From positions 1 to 14,905 of the forward strand of contig NHHC02000027.1 of the NCBI GenBank assembly GCA_002169935.2: 14,905 bases of DNA, given 5' to 3'. Under the pieces are notes generated by a model. It was given only the letters and a program-made list of their open reading frames with translations. It searched no databases and was not told the DNA's origin. The DNA comes from Candidatus Pelagibacter sp. TMED153. Its GTDB lineage: Bacteria > Pseudomonadota > Alphaproteobacteria > Pelagibacterales > Pelagibacteraceae. This document shows, piece by piece, positions 8,179 to 14,905 of the stretch (its first letter is position 1; each line of letters begins with the position of its first letter). The translations under genes and the position numbers were made by a program.

Positions 8179-8207
8179 AATATAATTGGTGTAGTAGGTA
8201 TTGTGAA
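8179..8207 (-). promoter_or_regulatory. Promoter for the hemE-hemH-hemJ operon
   Basis: On the minus strand, TTCACA (8202-8207) and TATATT (8179-8184) are exactly 17 bases apart, each one base from consensus. The leader would be about 15 bases. The -35 box lies inside a DnaA-box-like 9-mer (8202-8210), so DnaA binding could affect hemE transcription. Confidence 0.55.
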
Positions 8208-8339
8208 TTATTAATATAACTGTTTATACATAATTTATACAATTCGAGCTGAATAATTCCTCTCATTAATACTAGAATTTAATGATTTTATTTGAATTAT
8301 AAACAATTTCAAAATTTTAATATCAACACCTAACAAAAT

Positions 8340-8370
8340 GTTAAAATAATGTTAATTATTGTTAATTATT
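8340..8370. repeat. Near-tandem AT-rich 10-mers with TTAA-N7-TTAA spacing
   Basis: GTTAATTATT occurs twice in tandem at 8351-8370, preceded by a related 11-mer GTTAAAATAAT at 8340-8350. TTAA tetramers at 8341 and 8352, and at 8362 and 8373, each form a TTAA-N7-TTAA pair, the spacing of the CtrA site in Caulobacter. The sequence is almost pure A/T, so the pairing may be coincidental. Alternatively the repeats may be origin iterons or an unwinding element. Confidence 0.45.
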
Positions 8371-8388
8371 TTTTAAAAATTTATAAAA

Positions 8389-8420
8389 TTGTGAAAAAAT
8401 GAGATTTACTAAACTATTAT
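8389..8420 (+). promoter_or_regulatory. Weak candidate promoter for the DUF299-maf-aroE-coaE-dnaQ operon
   Basis: TATTAT (8415-8420) lies ten bases before the ATG. The nearest -35-like hexamer, TTGTGA (8389-8394), is 20 bases upstream, longer than ideal. Initiation here would leave a leader of only a few bases. No Shine-Dalgarno sequence is seen. Confidence 0.25.
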
Positions 8421-8430
8421 TAACAAAGTT

Positions 8431-9252
8431 ATGAACGAAAAATACAATGTATATCTTGTGTCCGACTCAACTGGAGAAACACTAGATCGCATTTTTCTAT
8501 CACTTAAATCTCAGTTTGCAAATTTTGAATATGAAAAAAAAGAATTTGCTTTTGTAAGAACAGAACAGCAAATTAACAAAATAATTAAAGAATGTTCAAA
8601 TTTAAAAAATTCAATTATTTTATATACTATTGTTGAGATAAAATTAGCAAAATATATGTCTAATATTAGCGAAAAGAATAACATCCCCTGTTTTGGTATA
8701 CTAGGGAATTTAATCTTAAACTTCTCCAAACTTTTAAATCAAAAGGCTATTCACAAACCTAGCGCACAACATGTGTTGGACGATGAATATTATAGAAGAA
8801 TAGAAGCCATTCAATTCACCATGTATCATGATGATGGAAAAAAATTAGATGATATTGATAAAGCAGATATAGTTCTTTTGGGTGTAAGTAGGACAAATAA
8901 AACACCGACCTCAATTTATTTAGCTAATAGAGGGTATAAAACTATTAATATTCCATTGGTGTTAGATCAGAAAGTTCCGGATTATATAAAGTCTAGTAAT
9001 AATAAAACTTGTGTTATTGGTCTTGTGGCTGATCCAGAAAGGCTAGCTGATATTAGAAGAAATAGAGTTGCAATAATGAAAGAAGATAGCATTAAAGAAT
9101 ACACAGATCTTAATTTTATACAAGAAGAAGTAAGTAGATCAAAAGAGCTTTTTAAAAAATATAAATGGCCAGTCATTGATGTTACAAGACGATCAGTGGA
9201 GGAAATCGCTGCATCTATTTTAAAAATTTTTGAAATACAGAAAAATCAATGA
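8431..9252 (+). CDS. Pyruvate phosphate dikinase / PEP synthase regulatory protein (DUF299, ppsR/ydiA family)
   Basis: These bifunctional kinase/pyrophosphorylases switch pyruvate phosphate dikinase or PEP synthase off by ADP-dependent phosphorylation and on by phosphate-dependent dephosphorylation. The 273 residues match the family length. Near the start is YLVSDSTGETLDRI; residues 151-159 form the P-loop-like GVSRTNKTP followed by SIYLANRGYKTINIPLV; VIGLVADPERLADIRRNR and WPVIDVTRRSVEEIAA follow. The family call is firm. Which target enzyme it controls cannot be told, though alphaproteobacteria usually carry the dikinase. It is the first gene of a five-gene operon, overlapping maf by four bases, and is the RP001 homologue that flanks the origin in Caulobacter. 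Confidence 0.93.
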   Translation: MNEKYNVYLVSDSTGETLDRIFLSLKSQFANFEYEKKEFAFVRTEQQINKIIKECSNLKNSIILYTIVEIKLAKYMSNISEKNNIPCFGILGNLILNFSKLLNQKAIHKPSAQHVLDDEYYRRIEAIQFTMYHDDGKKLDDIDKADIVLLGVSRTNKTPTSIYLANRGYKTINIPLVLDQKVPDYIKSSNNKTCVIGLVADPERLADIRRNRVAIMKEDSIKEYTDLNFIQEEVSRSKELFKKYKWPVIDVTRRSVEEIAASILKIFEIQKNQ

Positions 9253-9833
9253 AAATAATTTTAGCTTCTGCAAGCGGTGTAAGAAAAAAAATCTTAGATA
9301 AATATAAGATTGAATCCGAAGTTATCATATCAAATGTAGACGAAGATCAAATTAAAGAGTCCCTTATTTCTGAAAATGCAACACCATTAGTTATATCTAA
9401 AAATTTAGCAGAAATTAAATCTATCAGGGTTAGCAACAAAAACCCTAACCGTCTCGTATTAGGCGCAGACAGTGTAATTTCATTAAACAATAGATTGATT
9501 AATAAACCAAAATCTAGAGAAGAAGCTTTGAAGATTTTAAAAGAATTAAATAATTTAAAACATTACCTTATAAGCTCAGTCTGTATTTCAAAAAATGGTT
9601 CAATGATTTGGAATCATTCCGATACATCAGAACTAAAAATGAAAAATTATGCTGAAAATGACCTAATAGAGTATCTAAATAAAATTAAAACCGAAACTTT
9701 GTTAATGTACGGTGTTTATCAAATAGAAGCCGATGGCTTGAATCTCTTTGAATATATTAAAGGAGACAAAGACTCTATAATGGGTTTGCCTATAAAACAG
9801 ATAATGAACTATATTAAACAATATACTAAATGA
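9249..9833 (+). CDS. maf: Maf-family nucleoside triphosphate pyrophosphatase
   Basis: Maf proteins hydrolyse non-canonical or selected NTPs to the monophosphate and pyrophosphate. The 194 residues match the family. The N-terminal motif ILASASGVRKKIL holds the S-x-S-x-x-R signature at 7-12; GADSVI at 72-77 carries the catalytic-base position D74; INKPKSREEALKIL contains the conserved K87-P88; and YGVYQIEADGLNLFEYIKGD resembles the C-terminal YQIEG-type motif. Base specificity (dTTP/UTP versus m7GTP-like) cannot be settled by eye. It overlaps its upstream and downstream neighbours by four bases each, indicating translational coupling. Confidence 0.92.
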   Translation: MKIILASASGVRKKILDKYKIESEVIISNVDEDQIKESLISENATPLVISKNLAEIKSIRVSNKNPNRLVLGADSVISLNNRLINKPKSREEALKILKELNNLKHYLISSVCISKNGSMIWNHSDTSELKMKNYAENDLIEYLNKIKTETLLMYGVYQIEADGLNLFEYIKGDKDSIMGLPIKQIMNYIKQYTK

Positions 9834-10654
9834 AAAAAAAATTATTTGCTATTATTGGAAACCCTATCTCTCATTCGCTATCACCGGTTTTGCATAACTA
9901 TTGGTTTAATAAATATAAAATCGAAGCAAGTTATTCCTTGTTAAACGCAGAGGAAAAGGATTTAGAGAGCGTTGTTAACAAGATAAGAAACAAAGAGTTA
10001 AATGGAATAAATGTAACTTTACCTTATAAACAAAAAATAATTCCTTTTGTTGATCAGTTAATCAATGACGCTAAATCTACTAATTCTGTAAATACAATTG
10101 TTCTAGATGATACGAATACGCTTGTCGGAGAGAATACAGATGTTTTTGGTTTACAAGCAGCTTACTTAAAAGAAATTAATTATATAGAAAATAAAAAAGT
10201 TTTAGTTATCGGAGCTGGAGGAGTTTCACCATCTGTTATTTTTTCACTGGAAAAGTCGAAGGTCAAAGATATTACCATCGTAAATCGTACCTACGAAAAA
10301 TCTATTTTTTTAAAAAAAAAATTTAATTATTTAAATATTTTAGAATGGAAATCTCTTAGTCAAGAGATAAGAAAATATGATATTATTATCAATGCTACTA
10401 GCCTTGGATTGAAGAATGGGGATGATTTTGAATTTAATTTTGAAAATGTTAAAGATAATTTAATATATATAGACACAATTTATAATCCCATAGAGACAAA
10501 AACTTTGAAATTTCTTAAAGAAAAAAAAATAAAAACGTTTAATGGTTTAGATATGTTTATTTATCAAGGTCAAAAATCTTTTTACTTATGGAACAAGATA
10601 AATCCTGAAATTGACAATCATTTAATTGATTTATTAATTTCAAAATTAAAATGA
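9830..10654 (+). CDS. aroE: Shikimate dehydrogenase (NADP+)
   Basis: AroE reduces 3-dehydroshikimate to shikimate with NADPH in the chorismate pathway. The 274 residues match the family. Substrate-binding residues are visible: IGNPISHSLSP with S15 and S17, NVTLPYK with the catalytic K67, and ENTDVFG with D104. The Rossmann domain has VIGAGGVSPSV (127-137), where GAGGA(A/S)RA is more usual, and VNRTYEKS with the N-R-T motif (152-154) that favours NADP over NAD. NGLDMFIYQGQKSFYLW near the C-terminus completes the active site. It sits inside the operon with 4-base overlaps on both sides. Confidence 0.96.
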   Translation: MKKKLFAIIGNPISHSLSPVLHNYWFNKYKIEASYSLLNAEEKDLESVVNKIRNKELNGINVTLPYKQKIIPFVDQLINDAKSTNSVNTIVLDDTNTLVGENTDVFGLQAAYLKEINYIENKKVLVIGAGGVSPSVIFSLEKSKVKDITIVNRTYEKSIFLKKKFNYLNILEWKSLSQEIRKYDIIINATSLGLKNGDDFEFNFENVKDNLIYIDTIYNPIETKTLKFLKEKKIKTFNGLDMFIYQGQKSFYLWNKINPEIDNHLIDLLISKLK

Positions 10655-11214
10655 TAAAAATTGGAATTACAGGATCGGTTGCGTCTGGAAAATCAACAGT
10701 TGCAAAAATATTAGCAAGTAGAAAATATCCAATATTCGATGCAGACATAGAGGTTAAAAAAATTTATCAAAAAAGATTATTTAAAAAAAAGATCTATGAA
10801 AAATTAAATGTCACTAACAAGAAAGAAATGAAAAAGATGGTTATTAACCAGCCGAAAAAATTAACAATTTTAGAACAGATTATTCATCCACTAGTTAGAA
10901 AAAAATTAAAAGATTTTGTGAAAAAAAACAGAAGAAAAAAAATTTTAATATTTGAAATTCCACTTTTAGTAGAAAGTAAATTAATGAATAACTTTCATAA
11001 AGTAATATTTGTAAATTGTAAAAAAAATATAAGATTAAAAAGATTCCAGAGTAAAGGAAAAGAAAAGAAACTTTTTAACATATTGGATAAAAGACAGCTA
11101 AAACCCAAAAAAAAAATTGAATCAAGCAACTATGTTATTAACAATAATTTTTCTATTAAAATATTAAAACACAATGTTAAAATAATGTATAAATTGCTTT
11201 TAAAAAATAAATGA
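10651..11214 (+). CDS. coaE: Dephospho-CoA kinase CoaE
   Basis: CoaE phosphorylates the 3'-hydroxyl of dephospho-CoA in the last step of coenzyme A synthesis. The 187 residues are slightly short of the usual ~200. The P-loop GSVASGKST (8-16) has Ala in the position most relatives fill with Gly. FDAD (29-32) carries the conserved acidic residues, and IFEIPLLVESK is the typical substrate/lid motif. The protein is unusually rich in lysine, especially in the C-terminal half, which probably reflects A-rich codons. Its ATG overlaps the aroE stop by four bases, and dnaQ follows after four bases. Confidence 0.95.
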   Translation: MIKIGITGSVASGKSTVAKILASRKYPIFDADIEVKKIYQKRLFKKKIYEKLNVTNKKEMKKMVINQPKKLTILEQIIHPLVRKKLKDFVKKNRRKKILIFEIPLLVESKLMNNFHKVIFVNCKKNIRLKRFQSKGKEKKLFNILDKRQLKPKKKIESSNYVINNNFSIKILKHNVKIMYKLLLKNK

Positions 11215-11218
11215 AAAT

Positions 11219-11884
11219 ATGAATGAAATATTTTTAGACACAGAAACTACAGGACTATCTTTCAAAGACGGTCACCGAATAGTCGAAATAGCATGTATAG
11301 AAACCAAAGATCTAATTCCCACAAATAAAATTTTTCATAAACTTATAAACCCAGAGCGAGATGTACCTCAAGAGGCATTTAAAATTCATGGATTTTCAAA
11401 AGATTTTTTAAGTAATCAAGAAACATTTAAACAAGTAGCAGATGAATTCTTGAGATTTATTAAAGGAAAAAAATTAATAATTCACAACGCAAGCTTTGAT
11501 TTAGGTTTTTTAGACGGCGAGTTGAGCTTCATAAAAAAAGAATTAATTGAAAAAACATTAGTTATTGATTCCTTAGAAGTTGCTAGAAATAAATTTCCTG
11601 GACTCTCAAATTCTTTAGATGCTTTATGTAGAAGATTTAATATTGATCTTTCCAAGAGAACAAAACACAATGCTTTATTAGATTGTGAGCTACTAAGAGA
11701 GGTCTATATTAATTTATTAGATGCCAAAGAACCTAAGTTTAATTTATCCTTTACTGGCCAAGATGAAAAGAAATCTGAGATTAAAAATAAAAAATATAAT
11801 AAAACTGTTTTAAAATTATCAGAAGCAGAGTTAAAAAAACATAAAGAATTTATTAAATCTGAGTTTAAAAAAAACTTTTATTGA
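11219..11884 (+). CDS. dnaQ: DNA polymerase III epsilon subunit (3'-5' proofreading exonuclease)
   Basis: This subunit proofreads inside the replicative polymerase core. It is 221 residues. All five catalytic residues of the DEDDh class are present: D7 and E9 in FLDTETTGL (Exo I), D94 in IIHNASFDLGFLD (Exo II), and H150 and D155 in RTKHNALLDCELL (Exo III). After the ~170-residue nuclease domain there is a lysine-rich tail, where epsilon normally binds the alpha subunit. It is the last gene of the operon that starts at 8431. The final seven bases overlap the end of the convergent secB, leaving no room for an intrinsic terminator between them. Confidence 0.95.
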   Translation: MNEIFLDTETTGLSFKDGHRIVEIACIETKDLIPTNKIFHKLINPERDVPQEAFKIHGFSKDFLSNQETFKQVADEFLRFIKGKKLIIHNASFDLGFLDGELSFIKKELIEKTLVIDSLEVARNKFPGLSNSLDALCRRFNIDLSKRTKHNALLDCELLREVYINLLDAKEPKFNLSFTGQDEKKSEIKNKKYNKTVLKLSEAELKKHKEFIKSEFKKNFY

Positions 11885-12297
11885 ATTTTTTTTTGATTGT
11901 AAAGTTTTTCAAAATCAACATACTTATTAATTTTAATTTCTTTAAATCCTGAGTTTTCAAAAATAAAAACAAATATATTTCTTAGTTCAGGGTAAATTTG
12001 AGTAGGTACATCGATTAATATTATTTTTTCAATTTCTTTTTTGTCAGTTATTTCTTTTTTAATTTCAATAATTGTAGAGAAGAGAATTTTTGTATCAATT
12101 ATTTCAAAATTATCTTTAACAGGTGATAAGCTTAGACTTGTTTGCACTTCAACAATTTTTTCTTTTACCTGACTACTTTTAATGTCGATATTTATTTTAT
12201 AATTTGAAATATTTTTAGATAGTAAAAAAAAAGCTTTTGGATTAGGTATGTTAAAATTTAAATTTTTAATATACTTACCTATTATTTTATAATTCAT
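11878..12297 (-). CDS. secB: Protein-export chaperone SecB
   Basis: SecB is a tetrameric cytoplasmic chaperone that keeps preproteins unfolded and delivers them to SecA. The 139 residues are shorter than the usual 150-165. The N-terminal YIKNLNFNIPNPKAF fits the family pattern Y-V-K-D-x-S-F-E-x-P-x-x-P. EVQTSLSLSP follows, and PTQIYPELRNIFVFIFENSGFKEIKINKYVDFEKLY near the C-terminus fits the P-x-x-x-x-P-x-x-R...P-x-x-F-x-x-L-Y pattern. The middle is divergent and lysine-rich, without the Gly-rich segment of the enterobacterial protein, and the acidic tail is missing. Its start overlaps the fxsA end by 11 bases. The dnaQ-secB-fxsA-Tim44 neighbourhood supports the call. Confidence 0.85.
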   Translation of the reverse strand: MNYKIIGKYIKNLNFNIPNPKAFFLLSKNISNYKINIDIKSSQVKEKIVEVQTSLSLSPVKDNFEIIDTKILFSTIIEIKKEITDKKEIEKIILIDVPTQIYPELRNIFVFIFENSGFKEIKINKYVDFEKLYNQKKIQ

Positions 12298-12706
12298 CTT
12301 TTTTATCTTCTACAATCTCGCCGTCCAAAGTACTTTTATCTTCTTGTTTGGGTGATATATTTTGGTTTTTTACAAAAAAACTAATTAAGATTTTTCTAGT
12401 AAAAGGTATTAAAATTAAAAAACCTATAGTATCAGTAAAAAAACCAGGAATGATTAGAAGCAAAGCTGCCATTGCAATAGATGCTCCAGAGATCATTTCA
12501 TAAACCGGTATTTTATTCTGATATAAATTCATCACTCCAGATCTCATGGTCTTAATGCCTTCTATTTTTGCAAAATAAACTCCAATAACAGCAGTTAAAA
12601 AAATTAATGATACAGTATTTAGAGCTCCTATTGTCCCTCCAATCTTAATCATAAGGAAAACTTCTAATGCCGGGATACCTATAAATAGGAGTAAAAATGA
12701 GTTCAT
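12287..12706 (-). CDS. fxsA: FxsA family membrane protein
   Basis: FxsA is a small cytoplasmic membrane protein; in Escherichia coli its overproduction relieves F-plasmid exclusion of phage T7. Its normal job is not known. The 139 residues show the family motifs: LLLFIGIPALEVFLMIKIGGTIGALNT at the start, GVYFAKIEGIKTM, and IIPGFFTDTIGFLILIP (about 84-100). Three hydrophobic stretches (about 2-21, 28-46, 76-105) are followed by a polar, acidic C-terminus ending DKKDEL. It is the first gene of a two-gene unit with secB and diverges from the Tim44-domain gene. Confidence 0.9.
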   Translation of the reverse strand: MNSFLLLFIGIPALEVFLMIKIGGTIGALNTVSLIFLTAVIGVYFAKIEGIKTMRSGVMNLYQNKIPVYEMISGASIAMAALLLIIPGFFTDTIGFLILIPFTRKILISFFVKNQNISPKQEDKSTLDGEIVEDKKDEL

Positions 12707-12750
12707 TTGTCTATTACAAAATTATATTATTAATGTATATTTATCAAACT

Positions 12751-13353
12751 ATGAGTAACAATTTTGGATATATAGACATTATTTTGCTTGGAATGATAGC
12801 TGGTTTTATAATTCTAAGGTTAAGAAATATATTGGGTAGAAAAACTGGCCATGAACCAAAAATTTATCCAGATTTTACTGAGAAAAAATTTAATGTACCA
12901 AATAATAATATTAAAAATTTTAAACAAAATTACGATGTACTTGAAGGCGAAGAAAAAAAAGAATTTCTTAAAGGTGCAGAAATTGCCTATGAAACAATCC
13001 TCACGTCATTTGCAGATGGAGATAATAAAAAATTAAAAACTTTACTTACGCCTGATATGGCTACGAATTTTGAACATGCTATAAAAGAAAGAAATAAAGA
13101 AAATATAAAATCAGAATTCACGTTTATAGGTGTGAAAGAGTCCAATGTTGAGAAATATGAAAGAATTAAAAATGAACTATTTGCTTCCGTAAAATTTGTT
13201 TCTGAAGTTATTTCAGTTAAAAAAGATAAAGATGATAAAATAATTGAGGGTAATCCAGATAAAATAAAACAAGTTACAGACCATTGGAAATTTTCAAAAA
13301 ATATATTAAAAAAAGGCCCTAACTGGTATTTATTTGAAATTGTCAGTAAGTGA
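12751..13353 (+). CDS. Tim44-like domain membrane-associated protein
   Basis: The protein begins with a short membrane helix (about residues 8-22) followed by LRNILGRKTGHEP, a pattern typical of alphaproteobacterial Tim44-domain (TimA-like) proteins. A low-complexity linker follows, then the Tim44 domain from FLKGAEIAYETILTSFADGD (about 72) to GPNWYLFEI at the end. Mitochondrial Tim44 tethers the import motor; the bacterial role is unclear but thought to be at the inner membrane. I chose the ATG at 12751 (200 residues) because homologues begin right before the membrane helix. An in-frame ATG at 12697 has a purine-rich AGGAGT five bases upstream and would add 18 residues, but would overlap fxsA. 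The next gene starts within the stop codon (GTGA). Confidence 0.85.
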   Translation: MSNNFGYIDIILLGMIAGFIILRLRNILGRKTGHEPKIYPDFTEKKFNVPNNNIKNFKQNYDVLEGEEKKEFLKGAEIAYETILTSFADGDNKKLKTLLTPDMATNFEHAIKERNKENIKSEFTFIGVKESNVEKYERIKNELFASVKFVSEVISVKKDKDDKIIEGNPDKIKQVTDHWKFSKNILKKGPNWYLFEIVSK

Positions 13354-13766
13354 TAAAAAAGAAAAATATTTCTCAAAAAGATATTAATACCTGGAAAAAC
13401 TATATTAAGAATCCTAGTGATATTTTCGATAAAGATAATATTCATAAAGAAAGACAATCGAAAAGCAGATTTAAGTATGATTTACATGGCTTTACCTTGT
13501 TAGATGCAAACAAAAAGACAAAAGAGATAATTTTATCATGTCTAGAAAAAAATTACGAAGAAATTTTATTAATTACAGGGAAAGGTATTCATTCAAATAA
13601 TGAAAAAGACGTTTATGCCTCCGAGGAGTTAAGTAAGTTAAGGTACTCTGTGCCAGAATATATTAATTCAAATTCAGATTTATCTAAATATGTAGTGTCA
13701 ATTTCAAATGCCGATAAAATAGATGGTGGGGACGGGGCAATTATAATTAAACTTAAAAAGTTATAG
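13350..13766 (+). CDS. Smr domain protein
   Basis: The Smr domain, named after the C-terminus of MutS2, is a nucleic-acid nicking or binding fold. The 138 residues show a polar N-terminus, then [19 protein letters not shown] with the LHG motif at 45-47, [11 protein letters not shown] with TGKG at 76-79, and a final [13 protein letters not shown] matching the usual (H/G)GGxGAxxVxL ending. No MutS2 ATPase is attached. Its cellular function is unknown. The start codon is GTG, overlapping the stop of the Tim44-domain gene by four bases. The last six bases overlap the 3' end of hslU on the other strand. Confidence 0.88.
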   Translation: MIKKKNISQKDINTWKNYIKNPSDIFDKDNIHKERQSKSRFKYDLHGFTLLDANKKTKEIILSCLEKNYEEILLITGKGIHSNNEKDVYASEELSKLRYSVPEYINSNSDLSKYVVSISNADKIDGGDGAIIIKLKKL

Positions 13767-14905
13767 AATAAATTTAGATAAATCAGTATCTTTAACTAAA
13801 TTTCCTAAATTTTCGTTAACATATTTTTTGTCGATAGTAATAGTTTCCCCAGCTTTATCTGTAGCATTAAAACTTATGTCATCTAACACTTTTTCGATGA
13901 TTGTATGTAGTCTTCTAGCCCCAATATTTTCAACTGATGAATTAACCTCAGCAGATATTTTTGCCAACATATCTATTCCATCATCAGTAAATATGAGAGT
14001 TACATTTTCTGTTTTCAATAATTCTTTATATTGTTTAATTAAACTGTTATCTGGTTCTTTCAAAATTCTTTTAAAATCATTTTCATTTAAAGCATTTAAT
14101 TCTACCCTAATAGGCAATCTACCCTGTAATTCAGGAAGAAGATCAGACGGTTTTGCTAACTGAAAAGCTCCAGATGCAATAAAAAGAATGTGATCTGTTT
14201 TAATTGGTCCATGCTTTGTGCTTACAGTTGTGCCTTCAATTAATGGCAACAAGTCTCTTTGGACTCCTTCTCTAGACACATCTCCCCCCACCCTATCACT
14301 TCTTGCTGAAACTTTATCTATTTCATCTAAAAATACTATTCCATTTTCTTCCGTTGCTTTTTTAGCTTCTTTTATAATTTTATCTTCTTCGATCATCTTG
14401 TCAGACTCTTGAGCAACTAAAATATCATGAGATTCTTTGACAGTCATTTTTCTCTTCTTGCCTTTTTTATTACCCATTGATTTTCCAAGTATATCCCCGA
14501 GATTAACCATGCCAACATTTCCACCTGGCATACCGGGAATTTCAAAACTTTGAAGACCAGAAGGCTTATCTTGAACTTCAATTTCTATTTCATTTTCATC
14601 TAGATCACCATTTCTCAATCTTTTTCTAAAACTTTCTTTTGTGGCGACACTTGCTTTACTTCCTACCAATGCGTCTAATACTTTGTCTTCCGCCTTGAGC
14701 TCAGCTTTTGCTTTAACCTCTTTTCTTCTTTTCTCTCTTTCCATAGCGATAGCTATCTCAATTAAATCTCTAACTATTTGTTCAACATCTCTCCCAACGT
14801 ATCCAACTTCTGTAAATCTTGTAGCTTCGACCTTAATAAACGGTGCTTCTGCTAATTTTGATAATCTTCTTGAAATCTCAGTTTTACCTACCCCAGTTGG
14901 TCCAA
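13761..14905 (-). CDS. hslU: ATP-dependent protease ATPase subunit HslU (5' end outside window)
   Basis: HslU is the hexameric AAA+ unfoldase that feeds substrates to the HslV peptidase. The window holds 380 codons; the frame is still open at 14905, so roughly the first 60 residues are missing. Reading from the window end come the Walker [26 protein letters not shown] with the GYVG pore loop, the HslU-specific intermediate domain with its Met/Gly-rich stretch (around 14470-14540), Walker [11 protein letters not shown] (around 14320-14350), and the C-terminal [22 protein letters not shown] ending in LSKFIL. The Met codon at 14742-14744 is internal, not the start. The 3' end overlaps the Smr gene by six bases. 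hslV would be expected just upstream, beyond the window. Confidence 0.97.
   Translation of the reverse strand, partial: GPTGVGKTEISRRLSKLAEAPFIKVEATRFTEVGYVGRDVEQIVRDLIEIAIAMEREKRRKEVKAKAELKAEDKVLDALVGSKASVATKESFRKRLRNGDLDENEIEIEVQDKPSGLQSFEIPGMPGGNVGMVNLGDILGKSMGNKKGKKRKMTVKESHDILVAQESDKMIEEDKIIKEAKKATEENGIVFLDEIDKVSARSDRVGGDVSREGVQRDLLPLIEGTTVSTKHGPIKTDHILFIASGAFQLAKPSDLLPELQGRLPIRVELNALNENDFKRILKEPDNSLIKQYKELLKTENVTLIFTDDGIDMLAKISAEVNSSVENIGARRLHTIIEKVLDDISFNATDKAGETITIDKKYVNENLGNLVKDTDLSKFIL

Larger units (their letters stand above)
8158..8430. other. Candidate chromosome replication origin (oriC) between hemE and the DUF299 gene
   Basis: This 273-base AT-rich gap is the longest non-coding stretch in the window. 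Four 9-mers differ by one base from the DnaA box TTATNCACA: 8202-8210 (minus), 8224-8232 (plus, TTATACATA), 8297-8305 (plus, TTATAAACA) and 8390-8398 (minus, TTTTTCACA). An IHF-like site with one mismatch lies at 8321-8333. Near-tandem AT-rich repeats at 8340-8370 could act as an unwinding element. In Caulobacter crescentus the origin lies between hemE and the RP001 (DUF299) gene, and the surrounding cluster is shared with Rickettsia. There is no perfect DnaA box, so the call rests mainly on gene position. The gap must also hold promoters for both flanking genes. Confidence 0.55.

Noticed and set aside
8190..8201. TAGTAG-type triplets resembling the DnaA-trio unwinding element
   Set aside because: Only two triplets are present and no GC-rich spacer or perfect DnaA box accompanies them. 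They fall in the spacer of the hemE promoter, so the support is too thin.
12697..12750. An upstream ATG at 12697 with a Shine-Dalgarno-like AGGAGT as the start of the Tim44-domain gene
   Set aside because: The extra 18 residues are unlike family N-termini and the purine-rich run is the complement of fxsA codons. The ATG at 12751 places the membrane helix right at the start, as in homologues.
12987..13457. Minus-strand open frame of 156 codons opposite the Tim44-domain and Smr genes
   Set aside because: Both plus-strand genes have recognisable domains; the antisense translation is Phe/Ser/Ile-rich without motifs, as expected of a shadow frame.
1..14905. Search for mobile elements, CRISPR arrays, prophage, defence or toxin-antitoxin modules
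   Set aside because: No transposase, integrase, direct-repeat array, att-like duplication or small toxin-like gene pair was seen. All genes of meaningful size match conserved families.

Overview
The window is a strongly AT-rich, tightly packed stretch of bacterial chromosome. The gene content and order are alphaproteobacterial: rho-hemJ-hemH-hemE, then a DUF299 kinase/pyrophosphorylase-maf-aroE-coaE-dnaQ, with secB, fxsA, a Tim44-domain gene, an Smr gene and hslU beyond. Very low GC, lysine-rich proteins, near-zero spacing and intact de novo purine (purH) and shikimate (aroE) genes point to a free-living streamlined lineage such as SAR11/Pelagibacterales rather than Rickettsiales. That assignment is inferred from layout and composition, not from a database match.

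Left part (1-4374): a possible tail of an upstream gene, then a heparinase II/III-family gene and purH on the plus strand. A pterin-4a-carbinolamine dehydratase gene on the minus strand overlaps the end of purH. Just upstream of the dehydratase lies tRNA-Gly(GCC), which has a good promoter, so the two may share a transcript. A divergent plus-strand gene encodes a stand-alone Lon substrate-binding domain.

Centre (4387-8157): on the minus strand, hemE-hemH-hemJ form a heme operon with touching genes, followed by rho with its own candidate promoter. HemE makes coproporphyrinogen III, HemJ oxidises protoporphyrinogen IX and HemH inserts iron.

The 273-base gap 8158-8430 between hemE and the DUF299 gene is the largest non-coding space. 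It occupies the position of the Caulobacter replication origin (hemE/RP001 junction). It holds four one-mismatch DnaA-box-like 9-mers, near-tandem AT-rich 10-mers with two TTAA-N7-TTAA pairs, and a good hemE promoter. I regard it as a candidate oriC.

Right part (8431-14905): a plus-strand operon of the DUF299 regulator, maf, aroE, coaE and dnaQ, the first four linked by 4-base ATGA overlaps. It is followed by minus-strand fxsA-secB, plus-strand Tim44-domain and Smr genes, and the 3' part of hslU on the minus strand, cut by the window end.

I see no mobile element, CRISPR array, prophage or broken gene. Almost everything is conserved housekeeping; the putative origin is the part most worth a second look.
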